Assembly: GCF_007923265.1 (NCBI RefSeq)
Contig: NZ_VOJA01000004.1
Coordinates: 1-64,000, forward strand
Source of the DNA: Francisella salimarina
GTDB lineage: Bacteria; Pseudomonadota; Gammaproteobacteria; Francisellales; Francisellaceae
Direction: 5' to 3'
Length of the DNA stretch: 64,000 bases
In this document: positions 18,850 to 29,846 of the stretch, piece after piece
Layout: the number at the start of each line of letters is the position of its first letter
Numbering within the stretch: the stretch's first letter is position 1
Program-made: the position numbers and the translations under genes
Notes under the pieces: model-generated
Told to the model about the DNA's origin: nothing
Database searches by the model: none
What the model saw: only the letters and a program-made list of their open reading frames with translations

Positions 18850-21429
18850 ATGGATATAAATAAATTTACAATAAAACTACAAGAAGCATTAGCAGAAGCT
18901 CAATCTTATGCTTTTCAGCAGAAAACGACTGAGTTTACATCAGCACATATGCTGAAAGCTCTTTTGGAGCAAAATGATAGCGTTGCTATAGCTATATTAA
19001 GCGTTTGTGGCGTTGATACACAGAAGTTTGTAAAAGCTGTAAATGATATGGTTGATGGCGTTGCCGTATTATCTGGAGAAGGTAATCCTCAAATCACGCC
19101 ATCTAGAGATCTGATAGCCACACTACATAAAATGCAAGATTTAGCTAATAAGAATGGTGATGAATTTATCTCAAGTGAGATTTTCCTATTAGCTTCTATA
19201 GAAGACAAAAGTTTAACTGGACTGTACAGTAAGTTTGGCATTACAAAAGAAAAACTTACAAAAGCAGTCAATGATTACCGTGGAGGGGAAAAAGTGAGTA
19301 GTCAAAATCAAGAAGATATGAAAGGTGCATTAGACAAATACACAGTAGATCTAACAGATCTAGCTAAAAAAGGTAAAATCGATCCGATTATCGGTAGAGA
19401 TAGTGAAATACGTAGGACTATACAAGTATTACAAAGAAGAACTAAGAATAACCCTGTGCTTATAGGTGAGCCTGGTGTTGGTAAAACTGCTATTGTAGAA
19501 GGTTTAGCTCAACGAATAATTAATAATGAAGTCCCAGAAGGCGTAAAAGGTAAAAAAGTTCTATCTCTAGATATGGGTGCATTATTAGCTGGTGCTAAAT
19601 TTAGAGGAGATTTTGAAGAGAGATTAAAATCTGTTTTAAAAGAATTATCAAAACAAGAAGGCAATGTGATTCTATTTATAGATGAGTTACATACTATGGT
19701 TGGTGCTGGTAAAGCAGAAGGCTCGATGGATGCTGGCAACATGCTAAAACCTGCTTTGGCTAGAGGTGAGCTAAAATGTGTTGGTGCAACGACTTTAGAT
19801 GAATATCGTGAGTATGTTGAAAAAGATCCTGCGCTTGAAAGAAGATTCCAAAAAGTGCTTGTTGATGAGCCAACTGTTGAAGATACTATTGCTATACTTA
19901 GAGGTCTGAAAGAAAGATATGAGTTGCACCATGGTGTAAACATTACAGACTCTGCTATTGTGAGTGCTGCTACATTATCACATAGATATATCACAGATAG
20001 ACAACTGCCTGATAAAGCTATTGATTTAGTGGATGAAGCAGCTAGCCAAATTCGTATGGAAATAGACTCTAAACCTGAAAAAATGGAGAGCCTGTACCGT
20101 AGAATTATTCAGCTAAAAATGCAACGTGAGCAGTTAAAAAAAGAAAAAGATGACGCTACCAAGAAGCGTTTAGAAATACTAGAGGCTGAAATCAAAGGCT
20201 TAGAGTCTGAGTATCAAGGCTTCGAAGAACTTTGGAAAGCTGAGAAGCTTAAAATGCAGGGCACAAGTAAGCTAAAAGAAGAACTTGAAAAATCCAAGTT
20301 TGAGCTTGAGAAATATCAAAGAGCTGGTGATCTAAGCAAAATGGCTGAGTTACAATACGGTAAAATACCAGAGCTTGAAGCTCAAATTAAACAAATTGAA
20401 GATACTGAAGCAGAACCCTCTGAAAATAAACTAGTCAGAACATCTGTCACAGAGAATGAAATTGCCGATGTCGTTTCTAAAGCTACGGGGATACCTGTAT
20501 CTAAAATGATGGAAGGTGAAAAAGATAAGCTTCTAAACATGGAAAGCTTCCTACATAAAAGAGTAATTGGACAAGACCAAGCGATAAAAGCAGTATCTAA
20601 TGCTGTAAGAAGATCTCGCTCCGGATTATCAGATCCAAATAGACCTATAGGTTCATTTATGTTCTTAGGTCCAACAGGTGTAGGTAAAACTGAGCTTACA
20701 AAAGCATTAGCAGAATTCTTATTTGATGATGAGGATGCAATGCTTAGAGTAGATATGTCTGAGTTTATGGAGAAACACTCTGTAGCTAGACTAATCGGTG
20801 CTCCTCCAGGATATGTGGGTTATGAGCAAGGCGGTTATCTAACTGAACATGTTAGAAGAAAACCTTATTCTGTAATCTTATTAGATGAGGTTGAGAAAGC
20901 TCACGCAGATGTATTTAATATCTTGCTACAAGTGTTGGATGATGGGCGACTAACTGATGGTCAAGGTAGAACAGTAGACTTCAAAAATACTGTAATAGTT
21001 ATGACATCTAACCTTGGTTCGCATAGAATCCAAGAAATGCAAGGTCAAGACTATGACACAGTCAAAGACGCTGTAATGGAAATGGTACTTAGCCACTTCA
21101 GACCAGAATTTGTAAACAGGGTTGATGATGCTATTGTATTTGAACCTCTAAATAAAGAAATGATTACAGAAATAGCTAAGATACAAATCAAGCGCTTAGA
21201 AAAACGCTTAACTGATTTAGAGATTGCTCTAGAGGTGTCACCAAAAGCTATGGATAAGTTAGCAGATGCTGGTTTTGATCCTGTATTTGGTGCTAGACCA
21301 TTAAAACGAGCTATACAAAATAACTTAGAAAATCCTCTTGCTCTTAAGTTACTCGATGGAGAATTTAAAGCTGAAGATAAAATAGTTGTTGATACCGACG
21401 CTGACAACAATATTACTTTTTCTAAGTAA
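18850..21429 (+). CDS. clpB: ATP-dependent disaggregase ClpB
   Basis: An 859-aa Hsp100 chaperone that, with DnaK, extracts proteins from aggregates in the cytosol. It has the N-terminal Clp repeat domain, first Walker A GEPGVGKT at 206-213, a coiled-coil middle domain at about 410-530 rich in Lys/Glu, and second Walker A GPTGVGKT at 607-614. Pore loops are visible as [10 protein letters not shown] and GYVGYEQGG. It lies behind a heat-shock-type promoter and is followed by a strong hairpin. Confidence 0.97.
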   Translation: MDINKFTIKLQEALAEAQSYAFQQKTTEFTSAHMLKALLEQNDSVAIAILSVCGVDTQKFVKAVNDMVDGVAVLSGEGNPQITPSRDLIATLHKMQDLANKNGDEFISSEIFLLASIEDKSLTGLYSKFGITKEKLTKAVNDYRGGEKVSSQNQEDMKGALDKYTVDLTDLAKKGKIDPIIGRDSEIRRTIQVLQRRTKNNPVLIGEPGVGKTAIVEGLAQRIINNEVPEGVKGKKVLSLDMGALLAGAKFRGDFEERLKSVLKELSKQEGNVILFIDELHTMVGAGKAEGSMDAGNMLKPALARGELKCVGATTLDEYREYVEKDPALERRFQKVLVDEPTVEDTIAILRGLKERYELHHGVNITDSAIVSAATLSHRYITDRQLPDKAIDLVDEAASQIRMEIDSKPEKMESLYRRIIQLKMQREQLKKEKDDATKKRLEILEAEIKGLESEYQGFEELWKAEKLKMQGTSKLKEELEKSKFELEKYQRAGDLSKMAELQYGKIPELEAQIKQIEDTEAEPSENKLVRTSVTENEIADVVSKATGIPVSKMMEGEKDKLLNMESFLHKRVIGQDQAIKAVSNAVRRSRSGLSDPNRPIGSFMFLGPTGVGKTELTKALAEFLFDDEDAMLRVDMSEFMEKHSVARLIGAPPGYVGYEQGGYLTEHVRRKPYSVILLDEVEKAHADVFNILLQVLDDGRLTDGQGRTVDFKNTVIVMTSNLGSHRIQEMQGQDYDTVKDAVMEMVLSHFRPEFVNRVDDAIVFEPLNKEMITEIAKIQIKRLEKRLTDLEIALEVSPKAMDKLADAGFDPVFGARPLKRAIQNNLENPLALKLLDGEFKAEDKIVVDTDADNNITFSK

Positions 21430-21465
21430 ATGCTACTGTATATTCCTTTAATTTTCTCTTTTTAG

Positions 21466-21503
21466 TTGGTAAAAATTGATAAATACTTATTAATTTTTAC
21501 CAA
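21466..21503 (+). terminator. Inverted repeat after clpB
   Basis: TTGGTAAAAATT and AATTTTTACCAA form a perfect 12-bp stem with a 14-nt loop. A TTTATTATTC tail follows. It is a probable intrinsic terminator for clpB and is symmetrical enough to act on both strands. Confidence 0.55.
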
Positions 21504-21582
21504 TTTATTATTCTTTGGTTAAATTATATAATAGTAACCTATTTTTATATAAAATTTAAAAGACCATATTTGGAGAAATTAT

Positions 21583-23760
21583 ATGAATCTAAAATATAAA
21601 AAACTCTTACTCAGTTCATTGTTGGCAACATATGGAGCTACAGGTTATGCTTCAGCTGTAGACTATAAAGCTGGGACCAGCTACTCTAAAGGTCAAGAAG
21701 TTAATAATGCAGAATCTTGCTATGTATGTAATATCCCTGGATGGTGCTCTTCTTCAGCTGCTTGGGCTTATGAGCCAGGCAAAGGTACTGCTTGGCAAGA
21801 AGCTTGGACAGAAGGATGCAAAGATCCTGGTCCATCTCCAGAACCAACTGCAGAGAAAACGGTTTCCGTTAAAATATCAGGAGATAGTTTACCTAGTGAT
21901 GCAAAAATTGAATTCTCAGCAAACAATACATCTTATACAGTTGTAAATAATCAGGTAACTTTACCATACTCTGATAGTCAGCCTACCCATTATATAATTA
22001 GTGTAACCAGTGGCTCAATTTCTCCTGACTTCTTTGATATGACTAAAGACTCCACTAATGTGCCATTAAAATACAAGAAAGCAACACCTCCATCTCCAGG
22101 TAAATGTGATGCTATACCAAGTAATGTACAAGAATATACTCCTGCAGCATCAGGCTACTCTGCCAAAGCTTTCGTTAGATTTGAAGGAAGTATTTATGAA
22201 AATATGAAATGGTGGACTGATCAGTCACCCAAAGAAGCTCCTGATTTTTGGACATTATGTGGAGACATAATTCAAGCTCAAGTAAATGTCAAAACAACAG
22301 GTCTACCTCAAACTATAGATAAAATCGAGGTTAAAATTGATTCTCAAACATATACTATAAACCCTAACGACCCAACTCCTATAACAGTAGCGAAGGGTTC
22401 TCATAATGTTTCAGTTAGTAATGTCTTAAGCTCTGATGGCTCAACGAACTACGTTGCTAAAACTATTACACCTAACCCTATTGAAGTTAATGAAGAAAGT
22501 AAAAATATAAATTTAAATATAGCATTTGAAGCAGAAGATGTTAAACCTGCTAATGTTAGCTTCAATGTCAAGTTCCCTGAAGATGCTACACCAACTAAGA
22601 CTGTGAATGCACAGAGAATATCTTCTACTGGAGATGTATATGGTGACTCTATAAACTTAGACAATGGTTCAAATACAACAAGCATCCCATCAAGAGGAGA
22701 GTTTATTATTAAACCTGGCACATTTAAATCAGGAGGTACTACTTATCAAGCAAATAGTATAACTATCGTAGATGGTCAAATTAAAGGTAATGACACTATT
22801 AATTACGAAGCTGCAGGTGCTTGGCCAGAGAAATCTATGGTTGGATACTGGGGTACTTGGACTTGGGGTCAAAGTCCAGAATTGGTAGAAAAATTAAGTG
22901 ATTTTGCCGATTACTACAATGTAATAATCCCTGGGTTTTTGAAAGTCTCTGGGACTGATGTGCAAGGATTCTATGATCCTGTGAACCCTGAGTATCTCAG
23001 TCAAGCGATAGCAAAAGTTCATGCTAAAGGTGCTCTATTTATAGCATCTACGGGTGGACTAACAAACACATGGAATCCAACACTATCTAACGATAATACG
23101 GCATTAGCAGAGAATATTGTAAACTACCTTGCAGAAAACAACATGGATGGTTTTGATTTTGATCTTGAAGGATCTTCTATAAAAGGTACTGCTACATGGC
23201 AAAATCAAATCAAAGATGTAATATCAAAAATGCGTGAGTATGCAGAAAGTGATAAAATGAAAGACAAATTCCCAAGAGGCTTCTACATCACAGCAGCTCC
23301 TCAAACATATGTAGATACAGGAGTTCCTGCAAACATATACTGGACAGCAACAGGTGGCGCTTACAATATTTTCAAAGATATGCTTCCTACTGATGCTTGC
23401 GGTGGTAATGTCTGTTTTGATGCTCTTCTAATTCAAAACTACAATAATAAAGCCCCAGACTGGACAAATGAAGCACCAACGCTATCAATGAAAATAGCAT
23501 CAGACTCACTGAAGACTGCTAACAATACAAAAACAAAAATAGTTATAGGTGATGACTTTGCTCCTAGTGAACATAGCTACGCTACACCAGAAGAGTTAAA
23601 GACAGCATATACTACAGGAGATAGCGAAGGCTCTGCTCTTAATAGTTATGATAACTTCTCTGGATTTATGGTTTGGTCTTTAGGACAGAACCCTTCAACA
23701 ATTGACCCTCTAGACTTTGGTAAGCAGATTACTGAGTTCTATCCTCTAGCAAAGAAGTAG
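21583..23760 (+). CDS. Secreted GH18 chitinase with carbohydrate-binding modules
   Basis: A 725-aa exported chitinase. The signal peptide ends near residue 25. Two CBM5/12-like chitin-binding segments are visible, one rich in Trp and Cys just after the signal and one at about residues 180-226 (KAFVRFEGSIYENMKWWT). Between them and the enzyme are Ig-like beta repeats. The GH18 domain starts about residue 420, and D522-G-F-D-F-D-L-E529 is the DxxDxDxE catalytic motif. It hydrolyses chitin outside the cell. Francisella carries such chitinases next to clpB. Confidence 0.93.
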   Translation: MNLKYKKLLLSSLLATYGATGYASAVDYKAGTSYSKGQEVNNAESCYVCNIPGWCSSSAAWAYEPGKGTAWQEAWTEGCKDPGPSPEPTAEKTVSVKISGDSLPSDAKIEFSANNTSYTVVNNQVTLPYSDSQPTHYIISVTSGSISPDFFDMTKDSTNVPLKYKKATPPSPGKCDAIPSNVQEYTPAASGYSAKAFVRFEGSIYENMKWWTDQSPKEAPDFWTLCGDIIQAQVNVKTTGLPQTIDKIEVKIDSQTYTINPNDPTPITVAKGSHNVSVSNVLSSDGSTNYVAKTITPNPIEVNEESKNINLNIAFEAEDVKPANVSFNVKFPEDATPTKTVNAQRISSTGDVYGDSINLDNGSNTTSIPSRGEFIIKPGTFKSGGTTYQANSITIVDGQIKGNDTINYEAAGAWPEKSMVGYWGTWTWGQSPELVEKLSDFADYYNVIIPGFLKVSGTDVQGFYDPVNPEYLSQAIAKVHAKGALFIASTGGLTNTWNPTLSNDNTALAENIVNYLAENNMDGFDFDLEGSSIKGTATWQNQIKDVISKMREYAESDKMKDKFPRGFYITAAPQTYVDTGVPANIYWTATGGAYNIFKDMLPTDACGGNVCFDALLIQNYNNKAPDWTNEAPTLSMKIASDSLKTANNTKTKIVIGDDFAPSEHSYATPEELKTAYTTGDSEGSALNSYDNFSGFMVWSLGQNPSTIDPLDFGKQITEFYPLAKK

Positions 23761-23996
23761 TCTTTTCTAAAAAAACAAAACTGTACTTATCTCTTAGCTT
23801 TTATTAGTTAGCAACTTCGACATTTTTAAATTACTTAGTTGTTAATATTTGCGATATTAGATATATTTTTAAATATAATTTATAAGCAAATCACTAGTGA
23901 AATAAAAATCTGTTATCAAAACGATAAAATAGCCATAGTTTACTCTAACAAATACCTAATATATAATTTAAGAAACTTAAGCTTAATCATCAAAAC

Positions 23997-24983
23997 ATGA
24001 GCAACTTCCAAGAAATTATTAGATCATATAGAGAGTACAAAGGCTTAAGTATAACTACTGTTGCTGATGCGATTAACATACCTGAAGAAACTATAATAAT
24101 TATAGAACAAGGAGATAGTTATAAAATCACTCAACAGCCCTCAACCATATTAAAAGATAGAATAAAGCGATACTGTGAGTATCTTAACATCCCAAAAAAC
24201 CATATAACTTATATATTAAACAGTATAGATATACTGTACTACAAGAAAGCCAAGTATGGGAAAATGAAGCTTTTTGACTACTTTAATCGCATAGCTATTA
24301 TTAGCATATCTTTACTAATAATATACTTATCATCTAACATTATTGAGAAAAAAATAGCTAATTCCCACTCACCAAATACCCAATCAAACGATAAAAGTCT
24401 AAATACATTAGCAACAACAAACTATGAAAGCTTTATTCAAAAAAGTCAGCCACTGCTCTACAGTAGAGCAACTGATAAGCTTCCAATAACTCAAAAAAAT
24501 ACAGTTTCAAAGCAAGCAGTTGATAATAACACAAGAGAGTCAGATAGTAGCTCAGAGATTATAAAACCTCAAATAGAAAAATCTCCTGATATTACAGCAA
24601 AGTCAGAGAAGCAAGATAATGAGCATAATAAAACAGTACTAGAGAGTCAGCCATCAACAATTTTAGAGCAAAAAAACCAAGATCAAAGTAATAATATAGA
24701 GTCTAAGGATCTATCTCCTCAAGCACAGGTAAATAATAAAACATATATAATAAAATCTGGTGACTCATTATATAAAATTGCACAGATGGTTTTAGATAAA
24801 ATTGATAATAACGATGATTATAGTAATTATGATTTAATTCTCTCAATCAAAGGGTTAAATCTAAAAGATGATCCGGATATTATTAACGATACTATCTTTG
24901 CCCGTGAAGAGCTAAATATCCCTACAACTGATGAGCAAATTAAAAACGGTATAAAAATATACAAACAGTATAGTAATAATTAA
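23997..24983 (+). CDS. Membrane protein with N-terminal HTH and C-terminal LysM domain
   Basis: A 328-aa protein with RodZ-like layout. Residues 1-75 resemble a Cro/C1-type helix-turn-helix (IIRSYREYKGLSITTVADAI). One membrane helix follows at about 98-116, then a long Ser/Gln/Asn-rich linker at about 120-245. A single LysM domain opens with TYIIKSGDSLYKIAQ and ends ELNIP. LysM would place the C-terminus at periplasmic peptidoglycan while the HTH stays inside. I do not recognise a named family. It stands alone between chitinase and purT. Confidence 0.75.
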   Translation: MSNFQEIIRSYREYKGLSITTVADAINIPEETIIIIEQGDSYKITQQPSTILKDRIKRYCEYLNIPKNHITYILNSIDILYYKKAKYGKMKLFDYFNRIAIISISLLIIYLSSNIIEKKIANSHSPNTQSNDKSLNTLATTNYESFIQKSQPLLYSRATDKLPITQKNTVSKQAVDNNTRESDSSSEIIKPQIEKSPDITAKSEKQDNEHNKTVLESQPSTILEQKNQDQSNNIESKDLSPQAQVNNKTYIIKSGDSLYKIAQMVLDKIDNNDDYSNYDLILSIKGLNLKDDPDIINDTIFAREELNIPTTDEQIKNGIKIYKQYSNN

Positions 24984-25074
24984 GTCCTTAAAATCAACTT
25001 CATCGTTATAATTTTTTATATAATTCTAGATATATAGTATTATTTAAATATTATTTTTATAAGAATAACTGATT

Positions 25075-26238
25075 ATGTATAGCAAAACACCAAAGATTAA
25101 AATCATGCTACTTGGCTCAGGTGAGCTTGGTAAAGAATTTATCATAGCAGCTCAGAGACTTGGCATACACACTATAGCTGTAGATCGTTACAAGAATGCG
25201 CCAGCTATGCAAGTAGCTCATGAGAGTTTCGTTATAGATATGCTAAATGCTGATGCTCTTGAACAACTAATATTAGCAAAAAAACCAACTTATATAGTTC
25301 CTGAGATTGAGGCTATAAATACTGGTAGCTTAGTAAAGTTAGAGGCTCATAACTTCAATATTGTCCCATGTGCCAAAGCTACAAAGCTCACTATGGATCG
25401 CCAAGGTATAAGATCTCTAGCAGCTAATGAGCTTGGTCTAGCGACATCTAAATTTGCTTTTGCTAATAGTGAAAAAGAATATCTTGATGCTGTTGAGACT
25501 ATAGGACTACCATTTGTAATTAAGCCAGTAATGAGCTCATCAGGTAAAGGACAATCTATAGTCAAGGAACATAACGAAGTTCAAAAAGCATGGGATTATG
25601 CCCAAAGTGGCTCTCGAGGTCATGCTAAAGGTGTAATTGTAGAGCAATTTATAGATTTTGATTATGAGATTACACTTCTAACTGTTAGACATAAAGATGG
25701 TACTTCATTTTGTGATCCTATCGGACATATCCAGAAAGATGGTGACTATAGATTCTCTTGGCAACCTCATGCAATGTCGGATATAGCTCTAGCGAAATCT
25801 CAAAAGATAGCCAAAGAGATCACAGATGCTCTAGGTGGATATGGAGTTTTTGGTGTTGAGTTATTTATAAAGGGTGATGAAGTATTTTTTAATGAAGTCT
25901 CTCCTCGTCCTCACGATACAGGCATGGTAACACTCATATCACAAAACATTAATGAGTTTGAATTACATCTGCGTGCAATATTAGGATTACCAATACCGCA
26001 AATACAAACTCTTCAACCCTCATCATCTGCTGCTATATTACTTGAAGGAGAATCTACAGATCCAAGTATATTAGGGATTGATGAAGCTCTAGCTGACTCA
26101 AGTATAGATATTAGAATTTTTGGCAAAAAAGAAATTCATGGTAAGCGTCGCATGGGAGTAGTTTTAGCTAAGGGTCAATCAACACAACAAGCTTTGGACG
26201 TGTCTAAAAAAGCCCTAAGCAAAATTTATCTAGCATAA
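25075..26238 (+). CDS. purT: Formate-dependent phosphoribosylglycinamide formyltransferase
   Basis: The ATP-grasp enzyme that formylates GAR from formate in purine synthesis, independent of folate. N-terminal [12 protein letters not shown] is the GAR-binding loop. The ATP-grasp part has [15 protein letters not shown] near residue 158 and [15 protein letters not shown] near 279. It is 387 aa, the usual length. The gene converges with the methyltransferase gene (3 nt apart). Confidence 0.96.
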   Translation: MYSKTPKIKIMLLGSGELGKEFIIAAQRLGIHTIAVDRYKNAPAMQVAHESFVIDMLNADALEQLILAKKPTYIVPEIEAINTGSLVKLEAHNFNIVPCAKATKLTMDRQGIRSLAANELGLATSKFAFANSEKEYLDAVETIGLPFVIKPVMSSSGKGQSIVKEHNEVQKAWDYAQSGSRGHAKGVIVEQFIDFDYEITLLTVRHKDGTSFCDPIGHIQKDGDYRFSWQPHAMSDIALAKSQKIAKEITDALGGYGVFGVELFIKGDEVFFNEVSPRPHDTGMVTLISQNINEFELHLRAILGLPIPQIQTLQPSSSAAILLEGESTDPSILGIDEALADSSIDIRIFGKKEIHGKRRMGVVLAKGQSTQQALDVSKKALSKIYLA

Positions 26239-26241
26239 AAA

Positions 26242-26898
26242 TCAAAGCTTCCTAACCAGGTTGATACCATCTCCTATAGGAATAATACAAGCTTCCACTC
26301 TGCTATCATTATAAATTAATTTATTTAACTCTCTTATAATCAAGGTGTTTTGCTCATTATTACAATCATCTGCAACCCTACCCGACCAGAGCACATTATC
26401 TATTGCGATAATTCCACCTGAGTTTACCAATTTTAAAGCTTTTTCATAGTAGTTAATATAATTTGGCTTATCCGCATCTATATATACAAAGTCAAACTTC
26501 TTAGCTTGCTTTTCAAACCTTTCTAAAGTTTCTAAAGCTGGTGCAATATTAAGATTAATTTTATGCTCAACGTTTGCTTCTTGCCAAAAGTGTTTGTATG
26601 GCTTGATATATTCATAACTAATATCACAGGCTTCTAGTTTACCTTCAGAGGATAATGCTTGAGCCATAATCAATGTTGAAAAACCTCTAAAAACACCGAT
26701 TTCTAAGACATTTTTTGCATTAATCATTTTGATAAAGAGACTAATAAGCTGTAACTGATTAGGTGAACTAAGCATGTGACTTAACTCATCATTTGCTGCT
26801 TTATCAAAGAGCTCCTGTGCAGTTTTATCTAATTTTACTGAATTATCATTTATATATTGATTAAGGCTAGGATTACTAAACAATGATGCTATAGACAT
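26242..26898 (-). CDS. SAM-dependent O-methyltransferase (catechol OMT-like)
   Basis: A 218-aa class I methyltransferase of the O-methyltransferase family 3 type. The SAM site is LEIGVFRGFSTL near residue 60, then DFVYIDADKPNY near 138 with metal-binding aspartates, and IDNVLWSGRVAD near 166. Bacterial members methylate catechols or related phenols. There are no pathway neighbours, so the acceptor is unknown. Confidence 0.85.
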   Translation of the reverse strand: MSIASLFSNPSLNQYINDNSVKLDKTAQELFDKAANDELSHMLSSPNQLQLISLFIKMINAKNVLEIGVFRGFSTLIMAQALSSEGKLEACDISYEYIKPYKHFWQEANVEHKINLNIAPALETLERFEKQAKKFDFVYIDADKPNYINYYEKALKLVNSGGIIAIDNVLWSGRVADDCNNEQNTLIIRELNKLIYNDSRVEACIIPIGDGINLVRKL

Positions 26899-26984
26899 AA
26901 AAAAATACCAATTAATTTAACGATACAATAGTGATAAGTTTAGAGAATCTCGAGCAAAAAGACAAAAAGTGTGCAGTAAATGGA

Positions 26985-27641
26985 CTACTTAATTTTAGTA
27001 ATAGAAAATGTCCAGAACCAGAAAATAAGAGCATAAACACCCCACCATTCAACAATATTGTGATTAATTGTTGTCTGATCCATAAATACTGACCATATCG
27101 AAAAAGCTGCCGTTATGAAAATCGCAAATCTACGCAAGATAAGTGGTACTTTATTAAGTCGATCTGAATACTTATATTCGATAATTGTATACCAAACCTG
27201 GCAGATACTCATTAGCACAAAAAACACAGCAACACCCTTTAGATGAACCTTCATAAGAGTTTGCTGACCATCAATTACTGAAGTCCCAATGATTAAGCCA
27301 ATACAACCAACAGATGCTAAGAAAAGCATTATCTTACCTTGCTTAATTATTGATTTTTTATTATCACTTATTTGAACAAGTAACTGTGTGATAAAAAAGA
27401 AAATCACTGCCATAAGCGTAGCAGTCGGTATTAGTATAGCCTTAAGCATATACTTCTCATACGATGTAAACCCAGCATGAGTAATATCAGAACAGCCAGA
27501 AATAAATGGATTACATAAGGTGTTATTACCATCAGCAATAGATACAAGATATGTTACAAAAAATAAAACCGCTACAGATATCGTTGTCGCAGCGATTAAT
27601 TTTCTTGGGTCAAGTTCAGCTTTCATTTTTAACCAAAACAT
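26985..27641 (-). CDS. Six-helix membrane protein, possibly Frag1/DRAM/Sfk1-like
   Basis: A 218-aa protein with about six hydrophobic segments. The loop after the first helix (CNPFISGCSDITHAG) resembles the ISD-x-G region of the Frag1/DRAM/Sfk1 family, and the later helices follow its spacing. The family assignment is tentative. A second in-frame ATG 15 nt inside is an alternative start. No operon partners. Confidence 0.5.
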   Translation of the reverse strand: MFWLKMKAELDPRKLIAATTISVAVLFFVTYLVSIADGNNTLCNPFISGCSDITHAGFTSYEKYMLKAILIPTATLMAVIFFFITQLLVQISDNKKSIIKQGKIMLFLASVGCIGLIIGTSVIDGQQTLMKVHLKGVAVFFVLMSICQVWYTIIEYKYSDRLNKVPLILRRFAIFITAAFSIWSVFMDQTTINHNIVEWWGVYALIFWFWTFSITKIK

Positions 27642-27770
27642 TATTATAAATATTATGCTAATACTATCACTTGTTAATGAATATTTCTAATTTTAGCTAT
27701 TTTATTTTATGCTTTAGCACCATACAAAATGTTAACTCTGGGAGAGATAATCTGCCAAAATAGATTAATA

Positions 27771-27798
27771 TTTACCTTTTTCATATCTATGCTATAAT
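27771..27798 (+). promoter_or_regulatory. Sigma70-type promoter of fdxA
   Basis: TTTACC and TATAAT are separated by 16 bp and lie about 50 nt before the fdxA ATG. The -10 is perfect and the -35 is a reasonable match. Confidence 0.55.
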
Positions 27799-27846
27799 TT
27801 GTGGGTTTCTTTTAACAAAAGTAAAATAACGAAAGGATTTAATAAA

Positions 27847-28170
27847 ATGCCATTTGTAGTTACTGAAAATTGTATCAAATGTAAATATGGTGACTGTGTA
27901 GAAGTATGTCCTGTTGACTGTTTCTATGAAGGTCCTAATATGTTGGTAATAAACCCAGATGAGTGTATCGACTGTGCTTTATGTGAGCCTGAGTGTCCTG
28001 TTGATGCTATCAAATCTAGCGATGATCTTACGGAGAGCCAAGAGCAAATGCTTGATCTAAACAGAGAGCTTGCTGGTATTTGGCCAAATATCGTAGAGAA
28101 ATGCGACCCTTGTGAGGACGCTGACAACTGGGCATCTGTTCCAGATAAGTTAAAATATTTAGAAAAATAA
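27847..28170 (+). CDS. fdxA: Seven-iron ferredoxin FdxA
   Basis: A 107-aa ferredoxin with one 3Fe-4S and one 4Fe-4S cluster. The first cysteine set is [17 protein letters not shown] and the second is [12 protein letters not shown]. The C-terminal extension after residue 60 is typical of Azotobacter FdI-like proteins. I chose the ATG with GAAAGGA upstream, which gives the standard MPFVVTENC start; an upstream in-frame codon would add 16 unrelated residues. It is an electron carrier with unknown partners here. Confidence 0.93.
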   Translation: MPFVVTENCIKCKYGDCVEVCPVDCFYEGPNMLVINPDECIDCALCEPECPVDAIKSSDDLTESQEQMLDLNRELAGIWPNIVEKCDPCEDADNWASVPDKLKYLEK

Positions 28171-28329
28171 TCTTTCATTTTTATCTAAGAATCTTATCTT
28201 ATTTTCTTCATAGGCTTATTTTTTTGTCGGCAGCTATTTATAAAAAGTGTATAATGATACCAATGATTTTAAGCTTTAGTACAAACTGATAGTTAAATAA
28301 ACCTACTAAAAATTTATGGAGAGTTTTTG

Positions 28330-29082
28330 ATGAAATCTTTTTTAAAAAAGATTTGGAATATACTGATGTGGGCCAGGATGACTGCGTTCCAACTCTATTC
28401 GTTTGCTGTTATTGGTGGTAGTAGCATACTTATAAATATATTTACTTTTTTTAACCTTCCCATTTCTTGGAGAATGGCGGTTTGTAAAGTTTGGACTTAT
28501 CTTTATTGGATAGGTATGCTTGTTTTTTTACAAGTATACATCCGTGTAACAGGTCGTATAAACATCGACAAAGATTATCCCTGCATATACGTGTCTAAGC
28601 ATCAATCAATGCTAGAAACATTCATGTTTTATGGTTTGATTGGTAAGTGTCACTTTATCATGAAAAAAGAGCTTTTTGATGCTCCAATCTTTGGTACAGC
28701 AATGAAAAACTTAGGCAGTATCGCTATAGATAGAGATAAGCCTAGAGAGTCACTAAAAAAAGTAGTCACTGACGGTAAACAAAGCTTAGCTGATGGCATA
28801 AATGTTGTAATTTTTCCAGAGGGTACAAGAGTCGAAGTTGGAGAGTATCCAGAGTTTCAGCGCTCTGCAATGAAGCTAGCAGCTGATGCTAACACCTATA
28901 TTATTCCTGTAGCTCACAACTTTGGGAGATTTTTCCCTAAGAAATGGGGGCAAGTTATTAAGCCAGGTATTGCTAGAATGGATTTTGGTAAACGCATTGA
29001 TCCTAGAGATTTTGACTCAAAGACTCTGACTACTCACTGCCATAAGGTAATAACAGAAAAAACAAAAGAGTTTAAAGGTTAA
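28330..29082 (+). CDS. 1-acyl-sn-glycerol-3-phosphate acyltransferase (PlsC-like), copy 1
   Basis: A 250-aa inner-membrane acyltransferase. Two N-terminal hydrophobic segments precede the catalytic block SKHQSMLETF near residue 95. Here the HX4D aspartate is replaced by Glu (HX4E), as in many proteobacterial PlsC proteins. FPEGTR near 173 is the glycerophosphate site. It makes phosphatidic acid in phospholipid synthesis. A close paralogue follows after 15 nt. Confidence 0.9.
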   Translation: MKSFLKKIWNILMWARMTAFQLYSFAVIGGSSILINIFTFFNLPISWRMAVCKVWTYLYWIGMLVFLQVYIRVTGRINIDKDYPCIYVSKHQSMLETFMFYGLIGKCHFIMKKELFDAPIFGTAMKNLGSIAIDRDKPRESLKKVVTDGKQSLADGINVVIFPEGTRVEVGEYPEFQRSAMKLAADANTYIIPVAHNFGRFFPKKWGQVIKPGIARMDFGKRIDPRDFDSKTLTTHCHKVITEKTKEFKG

Positions 29083-29097
29083 GAAGAGGTCTATCAG

Positions 29098-29838
29098 ATG
29101 AAAAAAATTATTCATCTACTATTATTAGCAAGAATGCAGGTTTTCAAAGTTTACGGGTATATAGTATTATTATTTTCTTGTTTACTTATGAATACTGTTG
29201 GCGTATTAGGAGCATCATTAAAAGTTAGATTATTTGTTTGCTGGATATGGTCTTGTTTATATCGCTTAGGAACTCTAGTCATACTACAAATATATGTAAA
29301 AATTGAAGGTAAAGAAAATATTCCAGACTATCCCTGTATTTATGTTTCTAAACACCAGTCGATGTTAGAGACTTTTGTATTTTATGGCCTTGTTCATGAT
29401 TGTTGCTTTGTGATGAAGCAAGAGTTACTAGAAAAACCAATTTTTGGTAAGACAAACATATTTGCTGAAGCTATTGGTGTAGATAGATCAAAAGGTCTTT
29501 CTGCAATCAAAAAAGTTTTAGAGGATGGCAAAGATAGAATAGAAAATAAAAACTTAAGCATTATAATCTTCCCAGAGGGTACAAGAGTGCCCGTTGGTGA
29601 ATATCCGAAATTTCATCGCTCTGCAATGAAACTAGCTAAAGTATCAAATATTCCTATAATCCCTGTGGCTCATAACTTTGGAGTATATTTTGGACGTAAA
29701 AAAGGTGACTTTGTGAAGCCTGGTATCGCTAGAATGTCTTTTGGAAAACCTATTGATCCAAAAGATTACTCTGTCGCTGAGTTGACTGATCTTTGCTATG
29801 ACATCATCAACGATAAAACTAAGTCTTATGGTGGTTAA
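29098..29838 (+). CDS. 1-acyl-sn-glycerol-3-phosphate acyltransferase (PlsC-like), copy 2
   Basis: A 246-aa paralogue of the preceding gene with the same layout: two N-terminal membrane segments, SKHQSMLETF with HX4E, and FPEGTR. The middle differs in GKTNIFAEAIGVDR versus GTAMKNLGSIAIDR, so acyl or head-group preference may have diverged. The pair looks like a tandem duplication in one operon and converges with the phosphatase-family gene. Confidence 0.9.
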   Translation: MKKIIHLLLLARMQVFKVYGYIVLLFSCLLMNTVGVLGASLKVRLFVCWIWSCLYRLGTLVILQIYVKIEGKENIPDYPCIYVSKHQSMLETFVFYGLVHDCCFVMKQELLEKPIFGKTNIFAEAIGVDRSKGLSAIKKVLEDGKDRIENKNLSIIIFPEGTRVPVGEYPKFHRSAMKLAKVSNIPIIPVAHNFGVYFGRKKGDFVKPGIARMSFGKPIDPKDYSVAELTDLCYDIINDKTKSYGG

Positions 29839-29846
29839 TCAAATAT

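Noticed and set aside
19509-19994. 161-aa minus-strand frame inside clpB
   Set aside because: It is antisense to strongly conserved ClpB sequence, Ser-rich by codon complement, and has no start signal.
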